A stretch of 64,000 nt of DNA, taken from the NCBI GenBank assembly GCA_009760885.1, contig CM019701.1:12235963-12299962 (forward strand). Reading direction: 5' to 3'. Below are positions 53,801 through 59,800 of the stretch, piece by piece; within the stretch, counting starts at the first letter, position 1, and the number at the start of each line of letters is the position of its first letter. The notes under the pieces are model-generated. The model was not told the DNA's origin, searched no databases, and saw nothing but the letters and a program-made list of their open reading frames with translations. This stretch comes from Achatina immaculata (Eukaryota; Mollusca; Gastropoda; Stylommatophora; Achatinidae). Both the position numbers and the translations under genes were made by a program.

Positions 53801-56800
53801 GTGGTTTTCGTTTCACCAGTTTAATCTAGAGTTGTACTTTCTCACCGGAAAACCTCGACGTGTTTTGGATATTAGTATATCCCCGCCGGGTGAGAGATGG
53901 TAGCCCATCCGGGCTAGAGTTGGACTTTCTCACCGGAAAACCTCGGCGTGTTTTGAGATACGCCTGTATCCCCGCCGGGTGAGAGGTGGTTGCCCATCCA
54001 GTCCAGCGTTGGACTTTCTCACTGGAAAACCTCAGCGTGATCAGGATACGCATACATCCCCGCCGGGTGAGAGGTGATTGCCTATCTAGACTGCCCTGGT
54101 CCAGTGTCTCCGACTTCAGCATTTTGTGGTCTTGGCTGCTACCTTTCCTAGTTGTGACCAGGAGGGAGCTTTTGTCTAGGAGGACGAATCCTCGCCATTA
54201 GAAAGTTTCACCCCTGGGTTGAACCGATTTAGGCATATTATCCCAGTATGGACGTGTGTAGGACATGACCGACCTCTAGAGCGGAGGTGCCGTGACATGC
54301 GTAGTCATCAAGTTTCACCCCTGTTTAAGCCGGTTTAGGCATATTTCACCAGTATGGCTGTATGTCTGACGTGGCCGGCCTAAAGAGCTGAGGTGCCGTG
54401 GTATGAGTAGTTCTCGCCGCGACACCAATGGACATCGACTAAGCTTCATTTTACCCTTTCCATCACATTTTCACATCGGCGCCCCACGGCAACCCTAATT
54501 TCGTTTTCGCATTTTCTTCATTGGCCGGAAGGAGTTTCACTCCACGCGCGGCATCCGAAGAATCTCGCCAGCAATGTCTTAACCTCTGGGTTAAGCCGGT
54601 TCAGGCATTTCGCCCAATATGAGTGTACATAGGACGTGACCGACCTCCTGACCAGAGGTGCCGTGATTTGACTACTGTTTACTTCACTTAATCTTTTCCT
54701 TCACCTTTTCCACAGTGGTGGCGCTCGGAAACCCCATTCGCACCTTTCTTCACTGGCCGAGAGGAGCCCCACTCCAGGCACGGCAGCTGAAGAATCTTGC
54801 CAGCAGCGGTAGATGAGCTACCAAATATGACTCTCATCTACCCGAAGCGTCTGGATTTCAGGCGCCAGATATTCGCCTTCGCCCTTTCTCCTCTCAGTTT
54901 GAACAGTTCTGCCACAAGAAGGCCAAGAGCTGGACTTGACTGTCAGAGACTGTTTGAGACGTACGCCATTGGAGTGGAGAATGTATCCCCCACCCAGCCT
55001 CCGGCTATAACAGTACTTAGAACCATATGGCAGGATCAACCAGATAGCTTTCTTCACCGAACCTTAGTCGGATATCTGCCAACAGACCGACGGGGCAAGG
55101 GAGACAGAGCTCTGCTCAGAGTGGATCCCTTTCGACCCCGGCGGCGTTTCATTTCCTCTAACCACCGGCGACAGCGGCGGCCAGCTCTCTTTGCTCTAAC
55201 GAACGAGAAGAAAGCCCGGCACCGACAACCAACGCACATTACATACTGCAGACCCGATATTCTTTGCGAGAGATGGGCCAAATTCTTGACCATCGGTTGA
55301 CAAAACCGTAGTACATCACAGACGCTTTAGCACAAACCTGGCTGGCTAGCCGAATATAGGCTTCGCTCGACGGACAAACCACTCGCTTCTGAATCCAAAA
55401 ACCTTAACTTTCGCCGTCCGGGAAGGGAGCGAAAGCCTGTCTCCCCACGCACGGAACTCGAGAGCTCTTTTTCGTCAAAAGAACGGTCGGCCTGCGCAAC
55501 AGCAACCCGCACTGTGTAGCTCGGCACGGCTCTGCGCGGCTGACTGACAATGTTTCATTTCATTTTCTGTGTCCGCCATTAAGCCAAGTAGCAACATCAC
55601 CTGCGAGCACCTGTAAGTACCTTTTAGCACCTGTGGTGATAATATCTGGTTAAATTCTGTCTCAGAGATGTCACGAAGTGTAACAGAGATGTCGCTGAGT
55701 GCAATAGAGATGTCACCGAGTGTCACAGAGATGTCACCGAATGTCAAATAAATGTCAACGAGTGTAACAGAGATGTCACTGAGTGTCACAGAGATGCACC
55801 CGAGTGTCACAGAGATGTCACTGAGTTAAATCAGATGTCACCGACCAAGTGTAACAGAGATGTCACCAAGTGTCATAGAAATGTCACCAGGTTTAACAGA
55901 GATGTCATAAAGTGTAACAGAAATGTCACCAAGTGTAACAGGTATGTCACCAAGTGTAACAGAGATATCATCAAGTGTAACAGAGTTGTCAACAACTGTC
56001 ACAGAGATGCCAACAATTGTAACAGAACAGAGATGTCACTGAATGTAGTAGAGATGTCACCACGTATCACGGAGATGTCACAAAGTGTAACAGAGATTCA
56101 ACAAGTTAACATAGATGTCACAGAGTGTCATAGAGATGTCATCAAGTGTAACAGAGATGTAACCGAGTACCACAGAGATGTCACCGAGTGTCACAGAACA
56201 GAGATGTCATCGAGTGTAGCAGAGATGTCACCAAATATCACAGAGATGTCACCAAGTCACAGAGATGTCACAGAGTGTCACAGAAATGTCATCGAGTGTC
56301 ATCGAGATATGCCATTATTAACATTCTGTATACCCCGGCCGCCCCGCCGCCTGGAAGGATGAGCTGACATCTAAAACCATCAGACGAATAATTATGATAT
56401 ACAAGCTCCGTCAATTAAGTAATGAGACTAATTATATAAACCATAAAATAAACAACAGTTGAAGATATAACCTGTATTTTATTCAAAGTAAGCCCCTTGT
56501 GCATTGACAGCGAGTGGCACGATCTAACAAACACTGGAACGACCTCTGCAGTTCTTCTGCCCTTAAACTCGATGTCACAGCCATGTGGATGTCATCAGTA
56601 TCGTCAAAGCAGCGTCCTTTCAATGGTAACTTTAATTTTGGGAATAGAAAATAATCGTAGGGAGACAAATTTGGGGAATAGGTTGGATAGCTGAGAACTC
56701 ACACTTGTTTTTGGGCCAAAAATTCCTGTACAACTGCCGCCCAGTGAGCCGGTGCATTATCATGAAGAAAAAAAAAACTGCCAGGTGTTGAATACTCAGG

Positions 56801-59800
56801 TCGGACTCAGAGAATCCTTTTCAATTGGCGTTTTAAAATACTTAAATAAACGTTGGCAGTGACAGTTCTCCCTCTCTTATAAATTCTTTGTGAATAACTC
56901 CTTTGCTGTCATAGAAGCACACCAACACTTTCTTCACTTTTGACTTTTCAGGAATTTTTTTTTGCCTTTTGGTGACGACGAAGATTTCCACTGAGCACTT
57001 TGGCGTTTATTTGTGGGATCATAGCGGAAAATCCTTGTTTCATCTTCTGCAACAATCAAGTTTAAAAATTGTTTATTTCTACGATATGTTTCTCTGACTT
57101 CTGCAATGAGTTCCCCATTACGAACAGAAATTGGGCGTCCATGTCTAGTTGCATTTGTCATCGTTTCCACACCAGTCTTGATCGTGAATACGACCTGAAT
57201 ATATGTGCACGAGATAAACAATTATCCACATAAATTTGACGCATTAATTCAATTGTCTCAAGGGCACTTTTTCAAAGTTTTAAACAGAATTTATTGCTAG
57301 CTTTTTGCTCTATGCTGATTACGTAACAATGCACCTCTAACTGGGTAAACAAAATGGCGACCTGTTTGTCGTCTGCTTATCGGGCCGCGATGAAAAGTTG
57401 CCAGATCATAGAAGACGGTTGCCTCTTTCGATTCTATGCTGTGCTTCATAGATGGCATTTATGTTTTGGCCATAATAAAAGCTTTCTCATTACTTAATTG
57501 TCTGACCTTGTATACCGGATTTTTCTTACTAATCTGGTGGTACCGGTACCGGGTTCAAGTCCCAGAGTGGGGATCGTTATCTTCTGGTACCCCCATACGT
57601 AAAGGGGCCAGGGGCCCGCCCAGCCTCAACAAATGGCTACCCCGAAATCTGGGAAAGTAAATGCGGCCAGGAGTGATACTGACCTCATCAGACTTTCAGG
57701 TACCGAAGGTCTTGGAAATTCGGACCTAACACTATATCTTGTGTATACGAGGCATGGAAACTGGATTTTATCTTTTTTTTTTTGTTGTTGTTTACCTATC
57801 GGATTATTTTATCTTGAATTTCTGTTTTCAAGCTACTCTCCTTACATTTCTGTTATTTCTCTCGTTCATTCTTTTTTGCCCCCATAACTTCTCTCATTAT
57901 CCGTCTCTCCTCAGCTTTTTATCTTTTATCATTCACATTCATTCCCCATATCCTTGATGGCCCCATTATCTGTTTTAACTGTAGCGCACGGATAGTTTCT
58001 GGTACCCCGGTCTAGGGAAATAAATTTCACACCATCCCCCCTACACCCCACCTAACATCCAACCTCCGCCCCACTTAACAGCCGCCCTCCGCCCCACCTA
58101 ACATCCCCCTCCAGCCCACCTAACATCGGCCCTCCACCCCACCTAACATCCGCCCTCCACCCCACCAAACATCCCCCCTCCACCCCACCTAACATCGGCC
58201 CTCTACCCCACCTAACATCGGTCCTCCACCCCACCTAACATCCGCCCTCCACCCCACCTAACATCCGCCCTCCACCCCACCTAACATCCGCCCTCCACCC
58301 CACCTAACATCCCCCTCCACCCCACATAACATCCAGATAGAACAGTGCACCCTTAGATGAGGGTGGTTGGACGTCACTTCCTTATTACTTTTTTTCATTT
58401 GCATGACCTTGTTCTTCTTACCGCAATTATCCTCGTCCTCGCATGAAAGGCAGTCACACTCTCCGTCGCACACGTTCCCGGCGTTGATGCACTGACTGTT
58501 GGGACAGCGGAACTGGTCGTTTCGGCACTGGTCGGCACCTGCATGGGAACGTACAGCAAGTGTCTAATGAAGGTGTCGTCCTCAGATACAGAAGTTGTTT
58601 CATCACCATCATCATCATCATCATCATGTCATGCTGATATTTTATGATGGTCAAGCAAGTCTTTAAATATTTCCACTTACAGATTGCCTACTTTTCTTCT
58701 CTTGTGCCACTTCGTCAGCCAGTTCAGATTCTTGTTCGTGTCTCTTCTAGTTCTGTGTCGGTTTATTTTCCAGTGGTCATGAGAATCTATGGTATGCTAC
58801 CTCTAATCAACATAAAAAGGGATTTTATTGGATGTTTTCTCCTTGCATGGCCTGGTTAGCTGAGCGTTTTCCTAATCCGGTAGTACCTGGTTCAGTCCCA
58901 GTAGTTGGATTTTTTTTCTGGTATACACCAAAAATAAAAATAAAAAAGAAAAGGCCCTAGGGTCGATCCGGCCTCTAAAAATGGGCATCAGAGAAATCTG
59001 GGAAAGTAAATGCGGCCAGGAGTGATACTGACCTCATCAGACTTTCAGGTACCGAAGGTCTTGGAAATTCGGACCTAACACTATATCTTGTGTATACGAG
59101 GCATGGAAACTGGATTTTATCTTTTTTTTTTTGTTGTTGTTTACCTATCGGATTATTTTATCTTGAATTTCTGTTTTCAAGCTACTCTCCTTACATTTCT
59201 GTTATTTCTCTCGTTCATTCTTTTTTGCCCCCATAACTTCTCTCATTATCCGTCTCTCCTCAGCTTTTTATCTTTTATCATTCACATTCATTCCCCATAT
59301 CCTTGATGGCCCCATTATCTGTTTTAACTGTAGCGCACGGATAGTTTCTGGTACCCCGGTCTAGGGAAATAAATTTCACACCATCCCCCCTACACCCCAC
59401 CTAACATCCAACCTCCGCCCCACTTAACAGCCGCCCTCCGCCCCACCTAACATCCCCCTCCAGCCCACCTAACATCGGCCCTCCACCCCACCTAACATCC
59501 GCCCTCCACCCCACCAAACATCCCCCCTCCACCCCACCTAACATCGGCCCTCTACCCCACCTAACATCGGTCCTCCACCCCACCTAACATCCGCCCTCCA
59601 CCCCACCTAACATCCGCCCTCCACCCCACCTAACATCCGCCCTCCACCCCACCTAACATCCCCCTCCACCCCACATAACATCCAGATAGAACAGTGCACC
59701 CTTAGATGAGGGTGGTTGGACGTCACTTCCTTATTACTTTTTTTCATTTGCATGACCTTGTTCTTCTTACCGCAATTATCCTCGTCCTCGCATGAAAGGC

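Larger units (their letters stand above)
57644..58992. repeat. 1349-bp tandem duplication, left copy (contains LDLa exon C)
   Basis: Identical at offset 1349 wherever compared, including the T11 run near 57773 and the C6 run near 58172. It begins inside the SINE at 57515 and ends inside the hybrid SINE. Confidence 0.95.

Noticed and set aside
54797..55300. 167-codon plus ORF as a host gene
   Set aside because: It starts within a repeated GC-rich block, has no motif, and antisense frames are equally open. Kept only as unknown.
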